In this document: positions 1 to 6,150 of the stretch, piece by piece
Layout: every line of letters begins with the position of its first letter
How positions within the stretch are numbered: the first letter of the stretch is position 1
NCBI GenBank assembly: GCA_030156465.1
Contig: JASGMO010000007.1
Span: forward strand, 1 to 17,906
DNA: 17,906 nt
Source: Patescibacteria group bacterium
GTDB taxonomy: Bacteria; Patescibacteriota; Minisyncoccia; Minisyncoccales; Minisyncoccaceae
Direction: 5' to 3'
Translations under genes and position numbers: made by a program
Notes under the pieces: generated by a model
Told to the model about the DNA's origin: nothing
Database searches by the model: none
Seen by the model: the letters and a program-made list of their open reading frames with translations, nothing else

Positions 1-45
1 AAATCAACCGGTTTTAATTGAAAAAATAACTAATTAATTTCGATA

Positions 46-98
46 GGTATGACATTTCTATATGGCTCGTGGTATGACATTTCTAAATGGCCTTGACA
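46..98. repeat. tandem 25-bp-period repeat, probable end of an IS21/IS481-type element
   Basis: The 15-mer GGTATGACATTTCTA occurs at 46-60 and again at 71-85, and the identity continues with one mismatch through ATGGC, so two units of about 21 matching bases lie 25 bp apart. A partial third TGACA follows at 94-98. Read on the minus strand this gives TGTCA, then two copies of a GCCAT..TAGAAATGTCATACC unit. Multiple short transposase-binding repeats beginning with TGTCA are typical of the ends of IS21 and IS481-like elements (family knowledge). I infer that base 98 or so is the tip and that the element body lies to the left, outside the window. No transposase is visible, so this could also be a solitary end or an unrelated repeat. 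Confidence 0.42.
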
Positions 99-390
99 TA
101 TTGAACTCCCCTTCAAAAATATCTCTTATTTCTTCTGGGCTCAATAGAGATAATAGCCACTCTATTAATTGTTTTGCTAATGAATTAGTAGTGTTTTTAA
201 CTGGAGTTGTTATCGTTTCAATAATTTGCTCTACCTTTTCTGTTGTTTTCTCTTTGGTGATATTTATTGTCTCCTGAGTTGGAGTAATAATTTTATCTAC
301 TACGATATTTTCTTGTTTTTCATCTGTGCTACTATACTCATCATTGTCACCATCAACTCCTTTAATTTTGTCAATTATATTAGCCTGCAT
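58..390 (-). pseudogene. C-terminal part of a small exported/acidic protein, cut off by the IS30 element
   Basis: This is an open frame on the minus strand that enters from the left end of the IS30 element. The encoded stretch is acidic and Thr/Glu/Lys-rich (Asp-rich near GVDGDNDE, then a long TTEK/IIET-type linker) and ends in an amphipathic Leu-rich helix of the LIEWLLSLLSPEE kind. An ATG can be placed at 388-390, and an in-frame ATG inside the IS end gives a longer but artificial start at 432. The last 13 or so codons (58-98) run into the repeat taken as another element's end, so the natural C-terminus may be lost too. When the IS and one copy of the AT at its edge are removed, this frame joins the frame of the signal-peptide piece at 1475-1624. 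I do not recognise the family. Confidence 0.5.
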
Positions 391-419
391 TCTACTCCGA
401 AGTGCAACATTAAGATGAT
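391..419 (+). repeat. left terminal inverted repeat of the IS30 element
   Basis: The sequence TCTACTCCGAAGTGCAACAT at 391-410, continuing to 419, matches the reverse complement of 1443-1472 except for a few substitutions and one indel. The shared core is AAGTGCAACATT. Confidence 0.87.
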
Positions 420-425
420 ACAAAA

Positions 426-493
426 AGGACACCTTGTTATGGTATAATATTTTAAATAATCAACAAAAAATAAAATACTAACAAAGATGTCCT
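426..493 (+). promoter_or_regulatory. inverted repeat that can hide the transposase start codon
   Basis: Bases 426-439 (AGGACACCTTGTTA) can pair with 479-493, with one bulge (485) and one mismatch (432/487), giving 14 base pairs around a loop of about 39 nt. The transposase ATG (487-489) lies in the right arm. RNA started at the element's own promoter (near 455) lacks the left arm; only RNA entering from outside can fold it. Confidence 0.5.
440..448 (+). promoter_or_regulatory. extended -10 promoter of the IS30 transposase
   Basis: TGGTATAAT is a perfect extended -10 (TGnTATAAT). No good -35 box lies 16-18 bp upstream, which is tolerable for an extended -10. Transcription would start near 455, about 32 nt before the transposase ATG. 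Confidence 0.6.
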
Positions 494-1452
494 ATACACA
501 TATTACACCAATTAATCGAAATGAGCTAGCAATATTATTAAGAACTCAAATAAAGCAAAAAGAGATAGCAAGATTGCTTAACAAGCATCGTACTAGTATT
601 TGGAGAGAAAAGAAAAGAAATTCTAAAGAAGATGGTATGTATAATGCAAGAACAGCAAAAAAGAGAACTAAAGAAAGAAGAATTAAAGCAAATCAAAGAT
701 TTAGAAAGATAGATAATAATTCTAACTTAAAAAAGATCATTATCAAGCATTTAAAAATTTATCTAAGTCCAGAAGAGATTAGCGGAAGATTAAAAAACAA
801 AGGAGCGAGGATAGGAAAAGATAGTATATATAGTTTCATCTATGAAGATAGACAAGGATTAGTTAAATTTCTAAGATGTCAAAAAGGTAAATATCGTAGA
901 AAAAGAGGTACTAGTATTAGAATAAAACAAAGAAAAGCTATAGAAAAGAAAAAGAACATCTCTTTACGTCCCTCTATTGTCGAAACAAGAGAGCGCATCG
1001 GAGATTGGGAGGGAGATACTGTGTGGGGCAATAACAAGAAAGGTTCTGTATTGCTAACTCATGTAGAAAGAAAAAGTGGTCTTGTGAGAATAGGATTAAT
1101 GAAAAACAAGACAGCAGGAGAAATGAAAGAAAAGACATTGGCTATGTTTAAAACTATTCCGAAGAATAAAAAACACACTGTAACTTATGATAATGGAAGC
1201 GAAAATGCAGAATACGAGTTAATTGAAAAAGAAGCTAAAATAGATGTATATTTTGCTAATGCCTATCATTCTTGGGAAAGAGGTTCTAATGAAAATTGTA
1301 ATGGATTAATTAGACAATTCTTCCCAAAAGGAATGTCTTTTGATAATATTACAGAAGAACAAGTTAAAAAAGTAGAGCGATTATTAAATAATCGCCCCAG
1401 AAAGAGACTTGGATATTTAACCCCGAATGAGGTATTCCATGGATCGTCTTAA
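487..1452 (+). CDS. IS30-family DDE transposase
   Basis: A 321-residue enzyme that cuts and joins the ends of its own element. The N-terminus (about residues 8-45) has the helix-turn-helix typical of IS30, with the KQKEIARLLNKHRTSIWRE pattern. The catalytic core shows the IS30 signatures GDWEGDTVWG (D173/D177), TYDNGSEN (D235) and WERGSNENCNG (E269). The last two acidic residues are separated by 33 residues, as expected for D-D(33)E in this family. The end has the LGYLTPNEVF motif. Length is normal for the family and no frameshift is seen. The ATG at 487 has no Shine-Dalgarno sequence and lies in a hairpin arm. The stop codon is inside the right inverted repeat. Flanking genes are on the opposite strand and unrelated in function. 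Confidence 0.93.
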   Translation: MSYTHITPINRNELAILLRTQIKQKEIARLLNKHRTSIWREKKRNSKEDGMYNARTAKKRTKERRIKANQRFRKIDNNSNLKKIIIKHLKIYLSPEEISGRLKNKGARIGKDSIYSFIYEDRQGLVKFLRCQKGKYRRKRGTSIRIKQRKAIEKKKNISLRPSIVETRERIGDWEGDTVWGNNKKGSVLLTHVERKSGLVRIGLMKNKTAGEMKEKTLAMFKTIPKNKKHTVTYDNGSENAEYELIEKEAKIDVYFANAYHSWERGSNENCNGLIRQFFPKGMSFDNITEEQVKKVERLLNNRPRKRLGYLTPNEVFHGSS

Positions 1453-1472
1453 ATGTTGCACTTTGGATTAGA
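1443..1472 (-). repeat. right terminal inverted repeat of the IS30 element
   Basis: Its reverse complement begins TCTAATCCAAAGTGCAACAT and mirrors the left end. The transposase stop codon (1450-1452) lies inside this repeat, so coding and terminal sequence overlap by about 10 bp. The outward-facing TTGCAC within the repeat could act as a -35 box in a circular intermediate, as known for other IS30 members; this is inference. Confidence 0.87.
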
Positions 1473-1474
1473 AT

Positions 1475-1624
1475 CTAAGTAGCCGTCTTTTCTTTAAGAG
1501 ACAAAATTACTTTATCTTTTCCATTCAAGGGAGCATTTTCTTCAGGAGAAGCTTGCATAGCTATAACAACTACTCCAAAAAGACATAAAAAAAATAAAAG
1601 GGTAGCAATATGTTTTTTCTTCAT
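1475..1624 (-). pseudogene. small exported protein, N-terminal piece (49 codons)
   Basis: The frame begins MKKKHIATLL, continues as a hydrophobic stretch (about residues 6-23, LLFFLCLFGVVVIA) and then AMQASPEEN, i.e. a positively charged N-terminus, hydrophobic core and possible signal-peptidase site after AMQA. After about 26 further polar residues it stops at TAG (1475-1477), two bases outside the IS30 element. It has a convincing promoter (1632-1660) placing the RNA start at or next to the ATG. Either it is a complete 49-residue protein with the IS inserted right behind it, or, as I favour, it is the start of a longer gene continued at 58-390, with which it is in frame. Too short to assign to a family. 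Confidence 0.55.
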
Positions 1625-1631
1625 TAAGAAA

Positions 1632-1660
1632 AAAATACCCTTTTATTTCCCTTTTGTCAA
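1632..1660 (-). promoter_or_regulatory. promoter of the small exported protein
   Basis: On the minus strand, TTGACA (1655-1660), 17 bp, then TATTTT (1632-1637). The -35 box begins just 3 bp after the groEL stop codon. The predicted start of RNA is at about 1625, directly at the ATG (1624), so the message would be leaderless. Confidence 0.6.
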
Positions 1661-1663
1661 AGA

Positions 1664-3277
1664 TTAGTAGCCCATTGGCATTTGAGGTGGTGTATTTTCT
1701 TTTTCTTCTGGATTATCAACCACGATACATTCTGTTGTTAGAAGCATTGAAGCAGCTGACAAGGCATTTTCTATGCAAGATCTTACTACTTTTGTTGGAT
1801 CAACTATCCCTGCCTCAATCATATCTTCATACTTATCATCTTTTGCATTGTATCCCTCATTTTGTGCTAACTTCTTAACTTCGGAAACAATAACTGAACC
1901 ATCTTTGCCAGCGTTATCTGATATTTTCCTTAATGGATCTTCAAGAACTCTTTTAACAATTTCTAGTCCGATTTTTTCCTCTCCCTTTAATTTCATTCCT
2001 TCTAATGCTTTTTGACATCTTAAAAGTGCAACTCCCCCACCAGGAACAATCCCTTCTTCAATAGCTGCTCTTGTTGCTGACAAAGCATCTTCTGTCTTGT
2101 GCTTTCTTGCTTTTTGCTCAATCTCAGTAGCTGCTCCTACCTTAATTACCGCAACGCCACCTGTTAATTTTGCTAATCTTTCCTGAAGCTTTTCTTTTTC
2201 GTAGCTTGATTCTTGTTTTTCAATCTGATTTCTAATTTGATTGATCCTTTTTTCAATTTCTGTTTTTTTACCTTTTCCTTCAACGACAGTTGTATTGTCT
2301 TTTGTAGATATTATTTTCCTAGCTCTCCCCAATTGAGCAAGCTCAACATTTTCCATTGTTATTCCTAAATCTTCTGAAATTACTTGCCCCCCTGTGACAA
2401 TTGCAATATCCTCAAGAATTTCTTTTTTTCTGTCTCCATATCCTGGAGCTTTCACTGCTAAGGCATTAAATGTTCCTCTTAGCTTGTTTACTATTAGCGT
2501 TGTTAAAGCATCGCCCTCAAGACCTTCTGCAATAATTAATATATCTTTTCCTCCCGACTTAACAATTTTTTCTAAAAGAGGAACTATCTCTTGAATTGAT
2601 GTAATCTTTTTGTCTGTAATCAATATGTAGGGATCTTCAAGAATTGCCTCCATTCTTTCAGTGTCGCTCACCATATATGGAGAAACATATCCCTCGTCAA
2701 ACTGAAGACCTTTAACCACTTCTTTTTCTATGCCTAGGCCTTTTGATTCTTCAATGGTAATAACACCATCTTTTCCAATCTCACTAATTGTTTTAGCAAT
2801 TAATGTTCCTAGCTCGCCATTCTCAGCTGAAATAGTCGCAACTTGAGCCATTTGGGCCTCCACCGATATTGGTTTAGATATTTTTTTAAGCTCTTTAACT
2901 ACTTCTATACAAGCTATTTCCATTCCTCTTTTAATGGCTAGTGGGCTTGTCCCAGCAGTTACATTTTTAAGCCCTTCTCTAATTAAAGATTGTGCTAATA
3001 GTGTAGCTGTGGTTGTTCCGTCTCCTGCAACATCATTGGCTTTTTCCGAAACTTGTTTTACAATGCTTGCTCCAACATTTTCTGCTTTATCTTCTAGCTC
3101 AATTACTTTAGCTATTGAAACACCATCATTAGTGATTGTTGGAGAACCAAAACTTTCTTCTAGAACAACATTTCTACCTTTTGGTCCTAGAGTTACTGTA
3201 ACGGCATTAGCTAACTTATCAACGCCAGCTTTTAATTTTGCTCTTGCTTCTTCAGAGTAATAAATTTGTTTTGACAT
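1664..3277 (-). CDS. groEL: 60-kDa chaperonin GroEL
   Basis: A 537-residue chaperonin subunit that forms the double-ring folding chamber and works with the GroES cap in the cytoplasm. Visible family motifs include TLGPKGRN at about 29-36 and the ATP-binding GDGTTT at 85-90, plus the conserved equatorial segment rich in GIVPGGG in the C-terminal third. Length is close to the usual 540-548. The C-terminus ends in PPQMPMGY and lacks the Gly-Gly-Met repeat tail common in many bacterial GroELs. The gene starts 5 bp after groES, so the two form one operon from the groE promoter at 3611-3638. No Shine-Dalgarno precedes the ATG; the leader is AT-rich. No obvious hairpin terminator follows the stop, where the next promoter begins at once. 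Confidence 0.97.
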   Translation of the reverse strand: MSKQIYYSEEARAKLKAGVDKLANAVTVTLGPKGRNVVLEESFGSPTITNDGVSIAKVIELEDKAENVGASIVKQVSEKANDVAGDGTTTATLLAQSLIREGLKNVTAGTSPLAIKRGMEIACIEVVKELKKISKPISVEAQMAQVATISAENGELGTLIAKTISEIGKDGVITIEESKGLGIEKEVVKGLQFDEGYVSPYMVSDTERMEAILEDPYILITDKKITSIQEIVPLLEKIVKSGGKDILIIAEGLEGDALTTLIVNKLRGTFNALAVKAPGYGDRKKEILEDIAIVTGGQVISEDLGITMENVELAQLGRARKIISTKDNTTVVEGKGKKTEIEKRINQIRNQIEKQESSYEKEKLQERLAKLTGGVAVIKVGAATEIEQKARKHKTEDALSATRAAIEEGIVPGGGVALLRCQKALEGMKLKGEEKIGLEIVKRVLEDPLRKISDNAGKDGSVIVSEVKKLAQNEGYNAKDDKYEDMIEAGIVDPTKVVRSCIENALSAASMLLTTECIVVDNPEEKENTPPQMPMGY

Positions 3278-3282
3278 ATTTT

Positions 3283-3573
3283 TTATTCAATTATTGCTAA
3301 TATATCTTCTTCTTTTAAAACTAAGTATTCTTTACCTTCAATCTTAATTTCATGGGGAGTATACTTACTAAAAAGCACTAGGTCCCCTTTTTTAACATTC
3401 ATTGGAATAACTTTTCCGTGACTGTTTGTTTTTCCTGGGCCAACAGAAATAACTTTACCTTGTTGAGGTCTTTCTTTTTCTGCTGATTGGGGAAGAAGTA
3501 TACCTCCTTTTGTTTTTTCTTCTTCTTTCAATTGTTCAATTACAATATTGTTTGACAATGGTTTTATCTTCAT
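3283..3573 (-). CDS. groES: 10-kDa co-chaperonin GroES
   Basis: A 96-residue cap protein for GroEL. It begins MKIKPLSNNIVIEQ, has the mobile loop with GGILL (about residues 23-27) that contacts GroEL, and continues with the GKVISVGPGK and KKGDLVLFSKY beta-barrel motifs. Length is standard. It is the first gene of the groE operon, with groEL 5 bp downstream. The ATG at 3571-3573 lies only 6 bp below a CIRCE-like inverted repeat, so translation starts about 31 nt from the predicted RNA start. No Shine-Dalgarno is visible. Confidence 0.96.
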   Translation of the reverse strand: MKIKPLSNNIVIEQLKEEEKTKGGILLPQSAEKERPQQGKVISVGPGKTNSHGKVIPMNVKKGDLVLFSKYTPHEIKIEGKEYLVLKEEDILAIIE

Positions 3574-3579
3574 ATATTT

Positions 3580-3606
3580 TTATCAATTAAATTATTAGAG
3601 TGATAA
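3580..3606. promoter_or_regulatory. CIRCE-like operator of groES-groEL
   Basis: TTATCAATT, 9 bases, GAGTGATAA. The consensus bound by the repressor HrcA is TTAGCACTC-N9-GAGTGCTAA. The right half matches 8 of 9 bases and the left half 6 of 9, with the exact 9-bp spacing. The site covers the predicted transcription start, a usual CIRCE position. In both halves the conserved GC step is changed to keep internal symmetry (TTATCA/TGATAA), which suggests selection rather than decay. HrcA itself is not in the window. Confidence 0.6.
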
Positions 3607-3610
3607 TACT

Positions 3611-3638
3611 ATTATATCCATTAATTTTTTGTTGTCAA
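3611..3638 (-). promoter_or_regulatory. groE operon promoter
   Basis: Minus strand TTGACA (3633-3638), 16 bp, TATAAT (3611-3616): both boxes are perfect matches to the housekeeping sigma consensus. The -35 box is made from the last codons of the upstream ATPase gene (Leu-Thr of its C-terminus) and the -10 lies just beyond its stop. RNA start is predicted near 3604. Confidence 0.78.
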
Positions 3639-4868
3639 GAAATTAATTGCTGGAATTATGTTAACAGTAAAACCATCATAATTAATTACTTTTTCATCGC
3701 TATAATTAATTATTGTACCCTTTTTCAAATTATTTTTCTTTAATGATTCTACTAAGCCAGCCACTTCCCTTTCTTGATTGCCGTCATTTAAAGAGTAACA
3801 AACCTGAATTGCTTCAATTATTTTTCCTTTTTCTTCTATTAGAAAATCACATTCATTTTTACCTTTATCAAAAAATACATTGCACCCCCTTCTTCTTAAT
3901 TCAATATATATCAAGTTTTCTAAAAGTCGCCCCTTATCTTCTGAGAAAGAAAATGACACTACACTTCTCATTCCATTATCAATAACATAAGCTTTTTTGT
4001 CAGAAACAAATTGCTTCTTGAGCGAATAATCATACTTAAACAATTCAAAGATTAAATATGATTCTTGTAAAAATCCAATATAATCTCTTACTGATATTGG
4101 ACTTTTAATTTCTAAATTTTCGGCTATTTTTTTATACCCTATTTTTTTCGTAAAGTTAGAAAAAACAAAAGAAGAAACCCTTCTAAAGGAAGATACTTCT
4201 TTAATTCCAAAACGAGTGATTATATCCTTATATACAACATCTTCATATGTTCTTTTAAGAAACTCCTCATCTTTATATTTTATAAAATCAGGAAATCCTC
4301 CACTAACAAGATAATCATCAAATGCTTTCATTATCTTAACTCTATTAGAAGATGATACTTTTTTAAAATCAATATTATTAAAAATTAAACACTCCTTAAA
4401 GGAAAATGGATAAACCTCAATTTTAAAATATCTTCCCGTAAGATGAGTTGATAGCTCGGAAGATAATAACTTAGCATTAGATCCAGTTATAAAAATCTTA
4501 TAGCCCTCTTCATAGATTCTCCTTATAAATCTTTCCCATTTTTCTATATTCTGTATTTCATCAATTAATATGTTTTTTGATTGATGGCTTTTTTTCCAAA
4601 CAGTTAACAAACTGTCAAAATCAGAAACATCAAAATCAATTAATCTTTCATCATCAAAATTAATATAATAAAAATCTTCCTTTAGCTTGTCTGAAAGCTG
4701 TTTTAGAAGAGTTGACTTTCCACTTCTCCTAATCCCCGAAAGAATGACGATTTGCTTTGTTTTTATATATCTATCAAAATCAATTAATCTTTCTACCCCC
4801 TTATCCTTTCTATGAAAAACCTCTCTTTGATCATTAACTATTTCTTCTAATTTTGTTAAATTAAACAT
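3621..4868 (-). CDS. AAA_14/DUF4143 family ATPase
   Basis: A 415-residue protein of a widespread family whose cellular role is not settled. Order of parts: AAA domain with Walker A GIRRSGKST (45-53), Walker B LIDEIQ (DE at 103-104) and a sensor segment FITGSN (126-131); a winged-helix-like segment at about 240-275 (KKIGYKKIAENLEIKS); and the C-terminal DUF4143 region with ELRRRG (323-328), CDFLI (about 340-344) and EAIQVCYSL (about 352-360), resembling a PD-(D/E)XK nuclease fold. Whether that fold is active cannot be judged here. Full length for the family. It has its own strong promoter and two palindromes, one covering its start codon. Its 3' end contains the groE -35 box. The possible DNA-binding segment makes self-repression conceivable. 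Confidence 0.85.
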   Translation of the reverse strand: MFNLTKLEEIVNDQREVFHRKDKGVERLIDFDRYIKTKQIVILSGIRRSGKSTLLKQLSDKLKEDFYYINFDDERLIDFDVSDFDSLLTVWKKSHQSKNILIDEIQNIEKWERFIRRIYEEGYKIFITGSNAKLLSSELSTHLTGRYFKIEVYPFSFKECLIFNNIDFKKVSSSNRVKIMKAFDDYLVSGGFPDFIKYKDEEFLKRTYEDVVYKDIITRFGIKEVSSFRRVSSFVFSNFTKKIGYKKIAENLEIKSPISVRDYIGFLQESYLIFELFKYDYSLKKQFVSDKKAYVIDNGMRSVVSFSFSEDKGRLLENLIYIELRRRGCNVFFDKGKNECDFLIEEKGKIIEAIQVCYSLNDGNQEREVAGLVESLKKNNLKKGTIINYSDEKVINYDGFTVNIIPAINFLTTKN

Positions 4869-4879
4869 ATTGACAATAT
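4867..4879. promoter_or_regulatory. palindromic operator 2 of the ATPase gene
   Basis: ATATTGACAATAT is a perfect palindrome around its central base. It overlaps the ATG (4866-4868) of the DUF4143 ATPase. Its centre is 32 bp, about three helical turns, from the centre of the second copy at 4899-4911. Confidence 0.5.
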
Positions 4880-4895
4880 TACTATTATTAAATTA

Positions 4896-4924
4896 AGTAT
4901 ATTGGCAATATTCTTATTTGTCAA
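4896..4924 (-). promoter_or_regulatory. promoter of the DUF4143 ATPase gene
   Basis: Minus strand TTGACA (4919-4924), 17 bp, TATACT (4896-4901). The -35 box is embedded in the last codons of the SdpI-like gene. RNA start is predicted near 4889, giving a leader of about 21 nt without a Shine-Dalgarno sequence. Confidence 0.75.
4899..4911. promoter_or_regulatory. palindromic operator 1 of the ATPase gene
   Basis: ATATTGGCAATAT is identical to the site at 4867-4879 except at the central base. It lies in the promoter spacer and overlaps the upstream half of the -10 box, where a bound protein would block RNA polymerase. Confidence 0.5.
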
Positions 4925-5549
4925 GCTTCTTGTACTCAATATATGAATAGACGACAAGATAAATGATTCCGAGAATTAATGGGGCGAACATAAACCAAAA
5001 AGCATATTCTTTAAAAAATAATCCCAAAAGAATAGCAATAGCTACAATTTTAAACACCCTCTCCCCCTTTTTATGTGTTTTATCCCAAACAATATCATTG
5101 TCCAGCGTCCATGGTAATCTAATTCCTATCATATAGTTTCTTTTTGCTTTTCCAACTAGTTGACCAACAAAAAAGAATAATACTGCAAGAGCAGGAAGGA
5201 TTGATAGGGTCATATCAAAATAATATCCTGCATTCCAGGCGATGGTTAAAGAAAAGATATAGAGCATAAAAAGATTAAACATGATAATGAAATTACCATA
5301 AGAATCTTTAAACTTTTCTATGTTAATTCTTTTAGGGTCAATTTTAGGGACAAGGAACATCAATATATTTACAAATAGTATAAGCAGGGGCATAAAAAAT
5401 AATCCCCAAAACTTAGACATGTAACCATCAACTTCTCCTTGAAAATTCCAATGCGAAGCAATTTGCTCAGGCATCAAAGGGTAAAAATAAATACCTGCAC
5501 CAAACATTAATAGGAGGATAACAACACTATAACATAAGGATTTTTTCAT
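4914..5549 (-). CDS. SdpI/DUF1648-like membrane protein
   Basis: About 211 residues from the chosen ATG at 5547-5549 (MKKSLCYS...). An upstream in-frame ATG at 5580-5582 would add 11 residues but overlaps the predicted promoter and RNA start. The first half carries the DUF1648 signature MPEQIASHWNFQGEVDGY just after transmembrane helix 1. The second half carries the SdpI signature RNYMIGIRLPWTL..D.VWDKTHKKGE. I count six hydrophobic helices. SdpI of Bacillus gives immunity to the SdpC toxin and acts in signalling, but most family members have no tested role, and no toxin gene is nearby. Divergent from the holin-like gene, with a gap of only about 40 bp. Confidence 0.82.
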   Translation of the reverse strand: MKKSLCYSVVILLLMFGAGIYFYPLMPEQIASHWNFQGEVDGYMSKFWGLFFMPLLILFVNILMFLVPKIDPKRINIEKFKDSYGNFIIMFNLFMLYIFSLTIAWNAGYYFDMTLSILPALAVLFFFVGQLVGKAKRNYMIGIRLPWTLDNDIVWDKTHKKGERVFKIVAIAILLGLFFKEYAFWFMFAPLILGIIYLVVYSYIEYKKLDK

Positions 5550-5554
5550 ATATA

Positions 5555-5582
5555 TTGACTTTAATAATAATTCTGCTATCAT
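5555..5582 (+). promoter_or_regulatory. promoter of the holin-like/secG/RNase J/trpS run
   Basis: TTGACT (5555-5560), 16 bp, TATCAT (5577-5582). RNA start would be near 5589, within about 2 nt of the ATG at 5591, so the message may be leaderless. An alternative -10, CATAAT (5580-5585), has a 19-bp spacer. Confidence 0.45.
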
Positions 5583-5589
5583 AATACCA
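5581..5589 (-). promoter_or_regulatory. extended -10 promoter of the SdpI-like gene
   Basis: Minus strand TGGTATTAT, an extended -10 with one departure from TATAAT. RNA start is predicted near 5574, about 25 nt before the chosen ATG. The -35 region is poor. Confidence 0.4.
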
Positions 5590-5590
5590 T

Positions 5591-5935
5591 ATGAACGGAC
5601 TGCTAGTAAAGGTCATCTCTGGAATAATTGGAGTTAGTGCTTCTATATATTTTTTGTCAGGAGTAAGCTATGACGGAGAAATAAAAACTATACTGCTTAT
5701 TGGAGCAATAACTGGATTATTATTATTCTTTATAAGACCTATACTTTCTTTAATAACTCTACCCATACGACTAATAACATTTAATTTATTCTCAATTGTT
5801 ATTATGCTCTTTCTTATATGGTTAGTTAATGAGTTGTTCCCCTCATATATGTTTAACATAACTGGAATTGATAATCTTTTCTTTTCAACAATAATAATTT
5901 GGGGCACAGAAAAACTGACCTCAGCAATCTTATGA
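5591..5935 (+). CDS. four-helix membrane protein, phage holin family 4 (PF04020-like)
   Basis: A 114-residue, almost entirely hydrophobic protein with four predicted helices, the usual size and pattern of the family named after a mycobacteriophage holin but found in bacterial chromosomes (family knowledge). Recognisable are the start (VKVISGIIGVSASIYFLSGV), the GLLLFFIRPILSLITLPI segment between helices 2 and 3 and the LVNELFP break. Its cellular role is unknown and there is no lysis cassette here, so a real holin role is not supported. It heads a five-gene plus-strand run. Its TGA stop (5933-5935) overlaps the secG ATG in ATGA, so translation is probably coupled. Confidence 0.72.
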   Translation: MNGLLVKVISGIIGVSASIYFLSGVSYDGEIKTILLIGAITGLLLFFIRPILSLITLPIRLITFNLFSIVIMLFLIWLVNELFPSYMFNITGIDNLFFSTIIIWGTEKLTSAIL

Positions 5936-6147
5936 AAGATCAATTACTTATCGCACAAACAATAGTATCCGTGTTGCTAGTTATTCTAATCCTCTTGCAA
6001 CAGCGTGGAACTGCATTAGGTTCTGCTTTTGGTGGAGGTGGAGAAGTTTATAGCACAAGGAGAGGAGTTCAAAAAAAGTTAATGTACGGAACGGTTGTTT
6101 TAACAGTAGCTTTTATTGTTCTTGCCCTGCTAAACTTGCTATCTTAA
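5932..6147 (+). CDS. secG: preprotein translocase subunit SecG
   Basis: A 71-residue inner-membrane helper of the SecYE channel. Two hydrophobic helices (about residues 5-23 and 50-71) flank the typical Gly-rich cytoplasmic loop GSAFGGGGEVYSTRRG (about 28-43). The LLQQRGTALGSAFGGG pattern is diagnostic. I chose the ATG at 5932, which overlaps the previous stop as ATGA, over an upstream ATG at 5899 that would add residues read out of frame through the preceding gene. The next gene starts 3 bp after the stop. Confidence 0.92.
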   Translation: MKDQLLIAQTIVSVLLVILILLQQRGTALGSAFGGGGEVYSTRRGVQKKLMYGTVVLTVAFIVLALLNLLS

Positions 6148-6150
6148 AAA

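Larger units (their letters stand above)
391..1472 (+). mobile_element. complete IS30-family insertion sequence
   Basis: About 1.08 kb, bounded by imperfect inverted repeats (391-419 and 1443-1472) and filled by one transposase gene. The element is flanked on both sides by AT (389-390 and 1473-1474), which could be a 2-bp target duplication as made by IS30 or, since AT is its own complement, an extra 2 bp of inverted repeat. The transposase frame is intact and a promoter is present, so the copy could be active. It sits between two pieces of what appears to be one gene. Confidence 0.88.

Noticed and set aside
391..432. Start of the 58-390 fragment at an ATG inside the IS30 left end (432)
   Set aside because: The first 14 codons would be translated from the IS terminal repeat; the frame crosses it by chance and this is not the native start.
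1625..1663. Hairpin terminator after groEL
   Set aside because: The region has T/A runs but no stem; it is better explained as the promoter of the small gene.
3621..5549. ATPase plus SdpI-like protein as a toxin/immunity or defence system
   Set aside because: Each gene has its own promoter, no toxin or nuclease partner is visible, and both families are widespread without such context.
5899..5931. Longer SecG start at 5899
   Set aside because: It adds residues read out of frame within the preceding gene and loses the ATGA overlap; SecG proteins normally begin close to the first helix.
5591..5935. Lysis or prophage cassette suggested by the holin-family protein
   Set aside because: No endolysin or phage structural genes are near; this family is common in bacterial chromosomes beside housekeeping genes.
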